DNA from: Bryobacterales bacterium
GTDB taxonomy: Bacteria; Acidobacteriota; Terriglobia; Bryobacterales; Bryobacteraceae
Length of the DNA: 64,000 nt
Direction: 5' to 3'
Assembly: GCA_003166865.1 (NCBI GenBank)
Contig: PMUP01000067.1
Coordinates: 1-64,000, forward strand
Positions 24,679-33,528 of the stretch are shown here, in pieces; the first letter of the stretch is position 1, and each line of letters begins with the position of its first letter. The notes below the pieces were generated by a model that was not told the DNA's origin, searched no databases, and saw only the letters and a list, made by a program, of their open reading frames with translations. The position numbers and the translations under genes were made by a program.

Positions 24679-27600
24679 ATGCCTCGTTTTGCCATTCGGA
24701 ATCCTTACTTCATCGTTGTCATATGTCTGGCCCTGGCTGTCATCGGCATTAACGCTCTTTCGCGGATGCCGGTGGATCTGTTTCCGCCCATCAACCTGCC
24801 GGAAGTAGTGGTGGCCACCTTTTACAACGGCATGCCTCCAGGCGACATCGAAGTGGACATCACCAATCCACTCGAACGTTTCTTTACCCAGGCCAGCGGT
24901 GTCGATCACATGGAATCCAGGTCCTTGCTCGGCGTCAGCATCATCAAGGTCTATTTCCAACCGGGGACCAATGCCGATTCGGACGTGACGCAGTTGTCGA
25001 ATCTTGCTCTCGCCGACCTCAAACGCTTGCCGCCAGGAACGTTGCCCCCCCTGGTTCTGAAGTTCGACGCATCCAGCCTTCCGGTGTGCTTAGTCACCGT
25101 CAAAGGGCAAGGTTTGAACGAGACCCAACTTCACGATCTCGCGCAATTCCAGATCCGCAACCAAATCGCGGTGGTGAAAGGCGCGGAAATCCCGGCCGTA
25201 TTTGGCGGCAAGTATCGGCAGGCCATGATCTATGTGGATCCCTACAAGCTGCTCTCGCGGCAGATGAGCGTCATGGATGTGGTCAATGCCGTCAACGATA
25301 GCAATCTCATCTTGCCGGCGGGCGACGTCAAGATCGGTGCCAGCGACTATTACGTTTATTCCAACAGCCTGGTGCAGAATGTCGCGGATCTGGATAGCCT
25401 GCCCATCAAGAGCGTGGGCACGAGTTGGGTTTCCGTGGGTGACGTCGGCGAAGCGAAGGACGCCAGCCAGCTTCAGTACAACATCGTCCGCATCGACGGC
25501 CAGAAGTCCGCTTATATTCCCATCATGAAATCGGGCGGCGACAGCAACACGATTCAGGTGGTCAACGACATTCGTGGGTTGGTGCAGCATCTATTCGATC
25601 TCCCGGCGCAACTCGTCACCAGCATCGTTTTCGATCAATCGGTTTTCGTCAAAGAGGCGCTAAACACGGTGCTGCATGAAGGCTTGATCGGGCTGGTGCT
25701 CACCAGCCTGATGATTCTGCTGTTCCTCGGGAGCATGCGCGCCACCGGCGCGGTATTGTTGTCGATTCCGATTTCCGCGATGGCAACCATCGTGGTTCTC
25801 TACATGCTCGGCAGCACGATCAATACGATGATCCTCGGGGGTCTCGCGCTCGCCCTCTCTCGCGTCATCGACAACTCGGTAATCTCGCTCGAAAACATTT
25901 ACCGGCACTTGGAAATGGGATCGTCTCCCGAGGTTGCGGCGGAACAAGGTGGAGCGGAAGTGAACCTGGCGGTGCTCGCCGCGACGCTGGTCGACGTAGT
26001 GGACTTTTTTCCGGTAACGTTGTTGTTCGGCGTCAGTAAGTTTCTGTTTTCCGCTCTCGCGCTGGCGTTTTGCCTGGCGTTGCTGGCCTCGTTCGTGGTA
26101 GCGATGACCGTGATTCCGTTGTTCTGCTCCAAGTTTCTGAAAGCCGTTCCAGGCCACGGGCACGCAGACCAGCATGGAGAACACGGCGAAGAGCGAGTCT
26201 ACGAAGAACCCCAGGATCGCTCCTGGGGCGGCCGTTTCAATGCGTGGTTCAATCGCAGCTTTACTGGACTGCTTGACTTCTATGAGCGCTGGGTCCGCCG
26301 CGCGTTGAAGTTTCCCGCTTTGACGCTAATTTTACTGCTGGGCGTATTCGTGTTGAGCCTGGGCATTTATCCTTTCCTCGGCCTTGCATTCTTTCCTCGG
26401 GTCGACGCGGGACAGTTCACGGTAAATCTCAAGGTTCCCACCGGAACTCGTATTGAGGTCACGAACGACTATGTGGCGAAGATCGAAGACCTCATCCGGC
26501 ACGTCGTTCCTTCGAAGGACCTCAAGATGGTCCTCTCGAATATCGGGGTGGTCAATGATATCTCCTCCCTCTACACCACTAACGCCGGAATGTACACTGC
26601 CTTCATACAAGTGGCGCTGAACGATGGGCACGAGGTAAGCAGCTTTGATTATATGGATCGCGTGAAGGCGCAGATCGCCGCGCAATTCCCCGATGTGCGC
26701 ACCTTTTTCCAGAGCGGGTCCATGCAGGACGCGATCCTCAACCAAGGGCAGCCCGCTCCTATTGATGTCCAGGTCAACACCCGCGATCTGGGATTAACCT
26801 ACGACACCGCGCAAAATTTGGCCGCTCGCATCCGCCAGCTTCCCGGTGTCGGGGAGATCTACATTCCGCAGGACATGAACTATCCGTCCATCCGAATGGA
26901 CATCGATCGAGTGCACGCCGGGGAACTAGGGCTTTCGCAGAAGGATGTGGTCGACAACGTGATCACGGCGCTCAATTCCAATATCATGATCGCGCCCAAT
27001 TATTGGGTCGACTATAAAACCGGAAACGACTACTTTCTGAGCGTGCAATACGCCGAGCATGGAAAACCGGCCATCCACAATCTGGTTGACCTGAAGCAGA
27101 TTCCTCTGCGCGCACCCAATGCAAAGCTTCCCACGACTCTCGATTCGGTGGTGAAATTGGTGCCTCTCCAGTCGCCGACCGAAATCGATCATTATCAGAT
27201 TCAGCGCGTCGTGGATGTGTACGTTACCCCCGTGGGCGAGGACTTGGGCAAACTTCGTACCGGAATTGTCAAGACCATCGCGGATGCGAAACTTCCTTCG
27301 AACATCCGTGTCACGCTGCGGGGCATGGTCAACAGCATGGATGAATCTTTCAAGAGTTTCGGACTTGGCTTCGGTATTTCCTTCATTCTTCTCTTTCTCA
27401 TTTTGGTGGCCCAATTCAAGTCGTTTATCGATCCCTTACTGATCATGCTGGCGATCCCCATGGGATTCGTCGGCGTTCTCATCATTCTTCCGCTTACGCA
27501 TACAACCCTCAACGTCATGTCGTTGATGGGAGTGCTCATGTTGATCGGAATCGCGGACTCCAACAGTATTCTGATCGTGGATTTCGCGCACAAGCTGGAA

Positions 27601-27876
27601 GGCCAGGGATTGTCGGTGCTGGACGCCATAGTCACGGCCTGCCGGGTGCGCTTGCGGCCCATTCTGATGACGTCGCTGGCAACCATCATTGGCATGGTCC
27701 CCATGGCGATGAAGCTCGGCGAGGGCGGCGAGCAATACACGCCCATGGCGCGCGCCATCATCGGCGGCCTAACTACCTCGGTGTTGCTCACCATCTTCAT
27801 CGTGCCCGCCGCATATCTTTTGGTTTATGGGAGGAAGCAAAGAAATGTTCCCCAGCCTTCGCCAAATCAGGCTTAG
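24679..27876 (+). CDS. RND-family efflux permease
   Basis: A 1065-residue inner-membrane pump with the RND layout: a transmembrane helix near the start (FIVVICLALAVIGINALSRM), a large periplasmic domain, a block of helices around 330-480, a second helix near 545 and periplasmic domain, and a final block 900-1050. GRM-type residues of the family are present. In helix 4 the proton-relay pair usually DD reads DN (SRVIDNSVISLENIY), so one acidic residue is replaced by Asn. The later helices contain GIADSNSILIVDFA. It probably exports small organic molecules; the substrate is unknown. Its end overlaps the TolC-like gene. Confidence 0.85.
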   Translation: MPRFAIRNPYFIVVICLALAVIGINALSRMPVDLFPPINLPEVVVATFYNGMPPGDIEVDITNPLERFFTQASGVDHMESRSLLGVSIIKVYFQPGTNADSDVTQLSNLALADLKRLPPGTLPPLVLKFDASSLPVCLVTVKGQGLNETQLHDLAQFQIRNQIAVVKGAEIPAVFGGKYRQAMIYVDPYKLLSRQMSVMDVVNAVNDSNLILPAGDVKIGASDYYVYSNSLVQNVADLDSLPIKSVGTSWVSVGDVGEAKDASQLQYNIVRIDGQKSAYIPIMKSGGDSNTIQVVNDIRGLVQHLFDLPAQLVTSIVFDQSVFVKEALNTVLHEGLIGLVLTSLMILLFLGSMRATGAVLLSIPISAMATIVVLYMLGSTINTMILGGLALALSRVIDNSVISLENIYRHLEMGSSPEVAAEQGGAEVNLAVLAATLVDVVDFFPVTLLFGVSKFLFSALALAFCLALLASFVVAMTVIPLFCSKFLKAVPGHGHADQHGEHGEERVYEEPQDRSWGGRFNAWFNRSFTGLLDFYERWVRRALKFPALTLILLLGVFVLSLGIYPFLGLAFFPRVDAGQFTVNLKVPTGTRIEVTNDYVAKIEDLIRHVVPSKDLKMVLSNIGVVNDISSLYTTNAGMYTAFIQVALNDGHEVSSFDYMDRVKAQIAAQFPDVRTFFQSGSMQDAILNQGQPAPIDVQVNTRDLGLTYDTAQNLAARIRQLPGVGEIYIPQDMNYPSIRMDIDRVHAGELGLSQKDVVDNVITALNSNIMIAPNYWVDYKTGNDYFLSVQYAEHGKPAIHNLVDLKQIPLRAPNAKLPTTLDSVVKLVPLQSPTEIDHYQIQRVVDVYVTPVGEDLGKLRTGIVKTIADAKLPSNIRVTLRGMVNSMDESFKSFGLGFGISFILLFLILVAQFKSFIDPLLIMLAIPMGFVGVLIILPLTHTTLNVMSLMGVLMLIGIADSNSILIVDFAHKLEGQGLSVLDAIVTACRVRLRPILMTSLATIIGMVPMAMKLGEGGEQYTPMARAIIGGLTTSVLLTIFIVPAAYLLVYGRKQRNVPQPSPNQA

Positions 27877-29167
27877 CCGAAAGGCTCTTCTTATCGCGGT
27901 ATCGCTGGCATTGCCAGTGGCATCCTTCGCGCAAGCGCCGCCCATGCTGACGCTCCAGCAAGCCGAAGCACTGGCCGTCAAGAACCATCCACAGATTCAG
28001 GCGGCGCAGAACGAGGTCAACTACGCGACTCAACAAATCGTGATCAACCGCGCCGCCTACTATCCGGGTGTGACGGCCGATATTACCGCATCGCAAGGCA
28101 ACGATCTTTCGAGAATCGGCGCCGGAGATCTGCCCGCCTCTCGCTTGTTCGATCGCGAGGCCGAAGGCGTGCAGATCCAACAGTTGATTACCGATTTTGG
28201 CCGGACCCATAACCTGGTGTCCAGCGCGCGTTTTCAGGCGCAGGCCGCCGCGCAAAATTCGCAGGCGACTCGATATACCGTGTTGCTCGACGTGAATCGA
28301 GCCTATTTCGACGTGCTGCACGCACAGGCTACCGTGAAAGTCGCCGAACAAACCGTGGCCGCGCGCCAGCTTCTGGATAATCAGGTGACGGAGCTGGCAA
28401 GAAACAAGCTCCGTTCGCAGGTGGACGTGAGTTTCGCCGATGTGAATGTCTCCCAGGCGAAACTGCTGCTGCTGCGCGCCCAGGATAGCGTGACTAGTGC
28501 GCTCGCGGAGTTGGGCCGGGCTGTGGGCTCGGACCAGCCGGCCAACTATCAGCTCTCCGATGAACCTCTGCCGCCCGCACCGGCTGCCACGGCCGACGGA
28601 CTCGTTACCCAGGCGATCGCCAACCGGCCCGAGCTGGCTTCGCTACGTGCCTCGCGGGATGCAGCTCAAAGATTCGCGGATGCTGAAAGAGACCTAAAGC
28701 GCCCCACCGTCAGTGCGGTTGCCGTGGGAGGCTACGTTCCCTACATCAATACTCCGCCGCAGTCGCCGATTCCTCCCGAATACGAGGGCGTCGGGGCCAA
28801 CGTTAGTATTCCCATCTTCAACGGCCATTTGTTCTCTGCACGCCACGAAGCCGCCTATCAACGCGCCTTGGAATCCGATCAGCAGCTGCGGAACCGGCAG
28901 CAGCAGATTAGCCGTGATGTTCGTATGGCTTGGGCTAGCGCCTACGATGCCTACCAGCGCATTGATGTCACCGCGCAGTTTCTGAGTCAGGCCTCCCTGG
29001 CCATGCAACTGGCGCAGGGACGGTATGATCTAAGCTTGGCTTCGATCGTCGAGCTGACGCAGGCGCAGTTAAACGTTACGACAGCCGCGATCGAGAATCT
29101 GAACGCGAAGTACGACTATCAGACTCAGTACGCGGCGCTCCAATTCACCATTGGCCTCCTCCGATAG
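27845..29167 (+). CDS. TolC-family outer membrane efflux protein
   Basis: An outer-membrane channel of 440 residues. The start is ATG 27845 with GGAGGAAG upstream; it lies inside the last codons of the RND pump gene (32-base overlap). A signal peptide (KALLIAVSLALPVASFAQ) is followed by two OEP repeats rich in long helices: LTLQQAEALAVKNHPQIQAA near the N-terminus and the mirrored half after residue 210 (ANRPELASLRASRDAAQ). The typical QLITDFGRT and FNGHL segments are present. It completes the tripartite efflux system. Confidence 0.85.
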   Translation: MFPSLRQIRLSRKALLIAVSLALPVASFAQAPPMLTLQQAEALAVKNHPQIQAAQNEVNYATQQIVINRAAYYPGVTADITASQGNDLSRIGAGDLPASRLFDREAEGVQIQQLITDFGRTHNLVSSARFQAQAAAQNSQATRYTVLLDVNRAYFDVLHAQATVKVAEQTVAARQLLDNQVTELARNKLRSQVDVSFADVNVSQAKLLLLRAQDSVTSALAELGRAVGSDQPANYQLSDEPLPPAPAATADGLVTQAIANRPELASLRASRDAAQRFADAERDLKRPTVSAVAVGGYVPYINTPPQSPIPPEYEGVGANVSIPIFNGHLFSARHEAAYQRALESDQQLRNRQQQISRDVRMAWASAYDAYQRIDVTAQFLSQASLAMQLAQGRYDLSLASIVELTQAQLNVTTAAIENLNAKYDYQTQYAALQFTIGLLR

Positions 29168-29666
29168 CCAGCGCGCTTCCCGCCCGATCGTTTTTCGCGA
29201 GGTGCAGCGCTTTCCGCTGCGCCGCATGGCCTTGGCGCTGGCCAGCCCGCCCTGCTTCCTGCTCGGCTTGTTGATCTGGCAAGTGGTCTTGGGCCACACC
29301 TGGGGCAAACATCCCATGTCCAACGGGGATGTCATTGGTTGGACCGTGTTCCTTTGGCTGATCTACTTTCGCCTGATTACCGTTCGACTGGTCACCGAGG
29401 TTCGCCAAGGAGAGCTGATCGTCGCCATGCCGGGGCTTTGGCGCTTGCGACGCGTTCCTCTCGCTGGCATCCATTCGGTCGAGACAATCACCCATGACGT
29501 TGCGCGTGACTACGGCGGTTACGGATTCCGATCCACTCGCGATGGCAAGGCTTACGTTGCCGGTGGGACACGAGGCGTGCGCGTAACACTTGCCGCGGGC
29601 GAGAAGCTGGTAGTGGGAACACAGCGGCCCGATGAGTTGGCCGCCACAATCCGCGGTTTGATTTGA
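29151..29666 (+). CDS. Membrane protein with PH-like/DUF6141-type domain
   Basis: A 171-residue protein from TTG 29151, overlapping the end of the TolC-like gene by 17 bases. It has two transmembrane helices (about 28-48 and 62-80) followed by a beta-rich C-terminal domain (RQGELIVAMPGLWRLRRVPL, then GVRVTLAAGEKLVVGTQRP) reminiscent of small bacterial PH-like proteins. Function unknown; its place directly behind the efflux operon suggests co-transcription. Confidence 0.55.
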   Translation: MASSDSQRASRPIVFREVQRFPLRRMALALASPPCFLLGLLIWQVVLGHTWGKHPMSNGDVIGWTVFLWLIYFRLITVRLVTEVRQGELIVAMPGLWRLRRVPLAGIHSVETITHDVARDYGGYGFRSTRDGKAYVAGGTRGVRVTLAAGEKLVVGTQRPDELAATIRGLI

Positions 29667-29836
29667 ACATGTTCCTAGGAGGCCTCATGCGATCAGCTTT
29701 GAGTCTGGCTCTTGGTCCAAAAAGCGTAAGGCGAATCCCGCTTGCGCTCACGCTTTGTTCTTTGTGCGCAATTAACGCTTATGGCTGGTCCTCTGTCTCG
29801 CTCTCAGATCCATCAACCAGACAGAAAGAAAAGACC

Positions 29837-30085
29837 ATGTCATTTGTGGTGTGGGTAGTTCTCGGTCTGGCGGCGGGTTTCGTAGGCAGCCGGCTTGTCA
29901 ACAAAAGAGAACAAGGCGTTCCGGCTGACGTCTGGGTAGGAGTTGCCGGCGCCGTGGCCGCAGGTTGGCTGTTTTATGCCTTCGGCCCTCCGGGTCAAAA
30001 CGGGTTCAATTTGTTCAGCGATTTCGCGGCGGTGATCGGTTCGTTGGTTTTTCTGCTTACTTATAACGCCATCAGAAGAGATTGA
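29837..30085 (+). CDS. GlsB/YeaQ/YmgE-family stress membrane protein
   Basis: An 82-residue membrane protein. The start is placed at ATG 29837 because the product then begins MSFVVWVVLGLAAGFVGSRL, the standard family opening; a longer frame to 29663 adds an unrelated leader. Three hydrophobic helices with small residues (FVGSRLVN, AGAVAAGWLFYAFG, GSLVFLLTYNAI) fit transglycosylase-associated/stress proteins of 80-90 residues. Such proteins are induced by envelope or acid stress in other bacteria; the role here is inferred. Confidence 0.75.
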   Translation: MSFVVWVVLGLAAGFVGSRLVNKREQGVPADVWVGVAGAVAAGWLFYAFGPPGQNGFNLFSDFAAVIGSLVFLLTYNAIRRD

Positions 30086-30179
30086 TGGCGCACAAGTGCG
30101 CGCTTGTGCCGCTTGGAGGAAGGCCGGTCATATATATTAAGAGATGAAGCAAGACGCCTCAGCATCTTGAAAGGCTTCA

Positions 30180-31541
30180 GTGGAAAGAATACTCATCAAC
30201 CGGCGGGAGTTGTTCGCCACCGCACTCGCGGCCGCGCTCCCCGGCGTGTTGCATGCGGCCGATCAGGCGGACGTGTCACGGATGACAGTACTGTCGCCGC
30301 GGCCGGAAGACCTCGAAATGCCGCTGGATGGCTTCACGGAATGGATCACGCCGATCGATCGATTCTTTGTCCGCAGCCATGTCTACACACCGAAAGTAAA
30401 CCTCAGTGAGTGGGGCCTGAAGATCGATGGTGTAGTCGGACAGCCGATGACGCTGACGATGGGCGATCTGAAAATGCTTCCGAGAGTCGAACTCGTCGGC
30501 GTATTGGAATGCGCCGGTAACGGAAGAAGCTTCTATCGGCCGCGCATTGCAGGTGCGCAGTGGGCTTTCGGATCGGTCGGCAACGGGCGTTGGGCGGGCG
30601 TGCGTCTTCGCGACGTCTTGCAAAAAGCCGGTATCAAGAGCTCGGCTAAGGAAATTCTATTCGACGGCGCCGATGTCCCCTTGGGGAAGATGCCTGATTT
30701 TCAACGCACCATTCCCACTGCCAAGGCTCTCCATCCCGATACCTTGCTGGCCTATGAGATGAACGGCCAAACTTTACCCATTCAGCACGGATTTCCATTG
30801 CGTGTGATCACGCCCGGGTGGGCGAGCGACTCATGGGTGAAATGGCTGCAGCACATTGAAGTGCTCGATCACGAATTCGAGGGCTTCTGGATGAAATCGG
30901 CTTACCGCCATCCGACGCACCCCGTTCCCCCCGGCACCGCCGTCGATCCTTCCGAGATGATTCCAGTCACCGCTCTCAACGTCAAGTCGGTAATCGCGGT
31001 TCCCGTTGGTTGGGCCAAGCCCGGGCCGGTGCGCGTTCAAGGCACGGCGTGGTCCAATACCTCGCCCGTCAGTAAGGTCGATGTTTCCACCGATGGCGGC
31101 CAGACCTGGAAGCGGGCCAAGCTAACCGGCCAACAGACCAGGTACGGCTGGCGCATTTGGCAGCATGATTGGAAGGCCGCCGAGGGCAGTTACGCGCTCA
31201 TCTCCCGCGCGACAAATATGGCTGGGCAGACGCAGCCGCTCAGTGAGGAATGGAATCCGTCCGGCTATCTATGGAACACAGCCCAGCCAGTCGCCGTTAC
31301 CATCTCGGCGCAGGCGCCTTCTATCGCCGAAACCCCACCGGCCGCCACCGAGACACCTTATCCGGATGGCTACAAGACTGCCTGCTTTAGTTGCCACGAT
31401 GAGCACATGATGCAGCAACAACGCCTATCCGGCGCACAGTGGGACCGCGAGATTAACAAGATGACCGGATGGGGCGCACCGGTCAAGGCTCAAGATCGTG
31501 CGGCTATTCTGAATTACTTGTCTAATCGGTTTAAGCAATAA
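30180..31541 (+). CDS. Molybdopterin sulfite-oxidase-like enzyme fused to c-type heme domain
   Basis: A 453-residue exported molybdoenzyme. The N-terminus NRRELFATALAAALPG resembles a Tat signal. The Moco domain contains the ligand cysteine Cys111 in VLECAGNGRSF. The Mo-co dimerisation domain follows (about 260-365, NVKSVIAVPVGWAKPGPV and KVDVSTDGGQTW). After a proline-rich linker (AQAPSIAETPPAATETP) the C-terminal 60 residues hold a heme attachment site CFSCH (Cys402, Cys405, His406) and a possible Met ligand in KMTGWG. It probably oxidises sulfite or a similar compound in the periplasm and passes electrons to its own heme. The fusion is a single-chain version of the SorAB arrangement. Confidence 0.82.
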   Translation: MERILINRRELFATALAAALPGVLHAADQADVSRMTVLSPRPEDLEMPLDGFTEWITPIDRFFVRSHVYTPKVNLSEWGLKIDGVVGQPMTLTMGDLKMLPRVELVGVLECAGNGRSFYRPRIAGAQWAFGSVGNGRWAGVRLRDVLQKAGIKSSAKEILFDGADVPLGKMPDFQRTIPTAKALHPDTLLAYEMNGQTLPIQHGFPLRVITPGWASDSWVKWLQHIEVLDHEFEGFWMKSAYRHPTHPVPPGTAVDPSEMIPVTALNVKSVIAVPVGWAKPGPVRVQGTAWSNTSPVSKVDVSTDGGQTWKRAKLTGQQTRYGWRIWQHDWKAAEGSYALISRATNMAGQTQPLSEEWNPSGYLWNTAQPVAVTISAQAPSIAETPPAATETPYPDGYKTACFSCHDEHMMQQQRLSGAQWDREINKMTGWGAPVKAQDRAAILNYLSNRFKQ

Positions 31542-31848
31542 CTGTCCATGCGGCTGGACCGCTATCTTCCGATCCGTTCAGGAATCTCCGGGAGCAGCGG
31601 GAGAAACGCGAAGCAGTCGGGATTCGAGTATGATCCGTTTTCGACATTCTATTCTGCTTTTCTCGAAGGGGGTGCTGGTCGGGGACGTGAAGGCCCAGCA
31701 GTCGACAAGATACTTCTTTGGGGCATAAACCCAAAGGTCAAAATCGACTCCCATTCAACTCCCATTACCCGTTTCCGAGGGTTCCTTCAGGCTCTTTTGA
31801 GTTGCCACTCGTGCCTTGTTATTAACTACATACCCAAAGACAGGTACG
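31542..31848. other. Left flank of the integrase/att region
   Basis: This stretch has no credible gene. It holds a partial copy of the tRNA-derived core (GCATAAACCCAAAGGTC, 31723-31739, embedded in a TTTGGG/CCCAAA hairpin at 31717-31735) and two direct copies of ACTCCCATT (31747-31755 and 31758-31766). A third copy lies at 31919-31927 on the far side of the tRNA fragment. Confidence 0.5.
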
Positions 31849-31893
31849 CTCATAACCCAAAGGTCGGTGGTTCAAATCCATCCCCCGCAACCA
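31849..31893 (+). other. 3' fragment of a tRNA-Met gene, probable integrase attachment core
   Basis: The sequence reads as the anticodon loop (CTCATAA, CAT anticodon), 3' anticodon strand, variable loop, T arm (GGTTCAAATCC) and acceptor strand ending CCCCCGCAACCA of a tRNA-Met. No complementary 5' half exists upstream, so this is not a functional tRNA. Tyrosine integrases commonly use tRNA 3' ends as attachment cores, and an integrase gene ends seven bases away. It is best read as attL/attR or attP-like DNA. Confidence 0.8.
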
Positions 31894-31911
31894 ACCTTTT
31901 CAATTGGTTGC
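31887..31911. repeat. Perfect 8-bp inverted repeat at int end
   Basis: GCAACCAA (31887-31894) and TTGGTTGC (31904-31911) are perfect inverted arms with a nine-base loop. The hairpin overlaps the tRNA fragment's CCA end and the integrase stop codon. It may act as terminator for int or as a core-type recombinase site. Confidence 0.55.
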
Positions 31912-33083
31912 ACCAAAAACTCCCATTAGCTCCCAATAGCAGCGCCCGGGTCGTTCCGGCCAGCGGTTTCCTTCAGCCTGACGCTTACTGTCCGTCATGG
32001 CCTTCCCGTAAATATTCATCGTGGTCTGGATGCTGGCGTGGCGCATCAACTCCTTTTGGACGGTGAGAGGCGCGCCAGTTTCATCCAGCCAAGATCGATA
32101 GCTGTGCCGGAAAGTGTGCCATCCGATATCGCCACCGATTCCGGACGCGACACCAGCCCTACGAATGTGCTTCTTTTGAATTCCCTCCTGATGGTAAGGT
32201 CTGCCCGTAATCGGATTGGCGAACAACCATCCCTCGGGCGTGGAGAACGACCGTTCCTTGTGCAGCATAAGGGCCTCGACTACAGCCGTGTCTAGCGGAA
32301 CGCTATCCCGTGAATATTCGGTTTTCACGTCCCCGACCCTGCCGTGAACTACGCTCCTTTGTATCAGTAGCGTAAGTCCCGGGAAGTCGAAATCCTGCCA
32401 TTGAAGTGCAACGATCTCGCTGACCCGCAGACCCAAACAACCCGCGATCAGCACCATTATCCGGAACGGCTCCCGGATCATCGGCAACAACGATTGGAAC
32501 TGTTGAGGTGCGAGGCCCCGAGGCGTTTCCAGACGCTTGGTTCCGCCTTTGACCCGAACCAGCTTGATCGGGTTCTTGTCAATCAATTCCCACCTCTCCG
32601 CACACTGAAAAATTGTGTGCATAAGGCTTCGGACATGACTCTTGGTTTTCGGGCCAGAGCTAAGTTCCTCAGCCAATCCTCGACCGCCATCGGTTTAACT
32701 GCACTCATGGGCGCATCGGCCCAGCGGGGCCTGATCTGGTTCTTGATGTACGACTGGTACGCAACCCTTGTTGAATACCGTTCTGGCATTTCTTCCTGCT
32801 CGTATCCTGCGATGACCGCTCCAAAATCAGGAGCACCAGCCGCACCCGGTTGCTCTGCATTAAGCCGCAACAGGATCGCTTGCACCACGGGAGACTTTCT
32901 CGCGGCGGATTCGGTCGGATACTCCTCCCGCGTCCCAACCATGACAGCCCGGCGCTGGCGTTCGCCCCGAACATCAGGTTCGTAGTATCGAAACTCCCAT
33001 ACCTGCCTTCCTTTTCTGCGTGCGCGTAAACAACGAAATCCTTCCTTTCGCGTCAACGGCACGAGTGGCTCTTTGAGCATCAT
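31900..33083 (-). pseudogene. Tyrosine recombinase/integrase, one frameshift
   Basis: Two overlapping minus-strand frames together give a full phage-type integrase of about 395 residues. The first (from 33083) has an N-terminal DNA-binding region and the core-binding SAM-like helix bundle (SYIKNQIRPRWADAPMSAV, VEDWLRNLAL). Near 32650-32660 one base is missing; the second frame continues GPKTKSHVRSLMHTIFQCAE and the catalytic domain with Arg in CLGLRVSEIVALQW, HTFRHS, the later His-equivalent in LMRHASIQTTM and Tyr in NIYGKAM. All catalytic residues survive. It sits seven bases from the tRNA fragment. The split would inactivate it unless the missing base is a sequencing error. Confidence 0.8.
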
Positions 33084-33229
33084 CTAGAACGAAGCCACTC
33101 ATCGAGAGAGGAGGCACGAAACCGCCAGAGGTCGCCGATTCGGAAGGCTGGAACTACGCCTTGCCGCGCCGGTTGATTCAGGTGATCGTGAATCCTGACT
33201 GGGCACCATAGAACTCACCGTGAGTCCGC

Positions 33230-33495
33230 TCCCGGGGAGGGCTCCTTTGTGGGATTGCGTGTTATGGCTGTCGTGCTGGTTTTCGAGAACCCGTCCATCT
33301 GTCGGAGCCACGCAATCACCGCGCTGCCGCACGCCCAAAGCATCGCTCAGGGCTCCGACCCGAGAAAGGTCATTCGATGCGGGCTGTATGATGGTTTCTG
33401 AAAGCCATCTCCGAAAGTGCTGGGCAAGGATTGCAAAAACGAAGCTCTTGCAGACGCCCTCCTTGCCATGTAACACCAGATGAACCGATGCCAGG
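33230..33495 (-). pseudogene. Remnant of TraL/ParA-like conjugal ATPase
   Basis: A minus-strand frame contains LVLHGKEGVCKSFVFAILAQ, a Walker A region with the normal GKGGVGKS reading GKEGVCKS, so two glycines are lost. A little further NDLSRVGALSDAL resembles the segment after the DTDP motif of TraL/MobD-like ATPases. The rest is out of frame or unrecognisable. It points to a decayed conjugation or mobilisation gene next to the integrase and relaxase remnants. Identification is tentative. Confidence 0.4.
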
Positions 33496-33528
33496 GTTCC
33501 ATTTCCATGAGTCTTCGGCTATAAAACC

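Noticed and set aside
31806..31893. Complete tRNA-Met gene
   Set aside because: The 3' half is convincing but no 5' acceptor, D arm or 5' anticodon strand pairs with it.
31548..32066. 172-codon plus-strand ORF across the att region
   Set aside because: It crosses the tRNA fragment and the integrase C-terminus in antisense and shows no protein motif.
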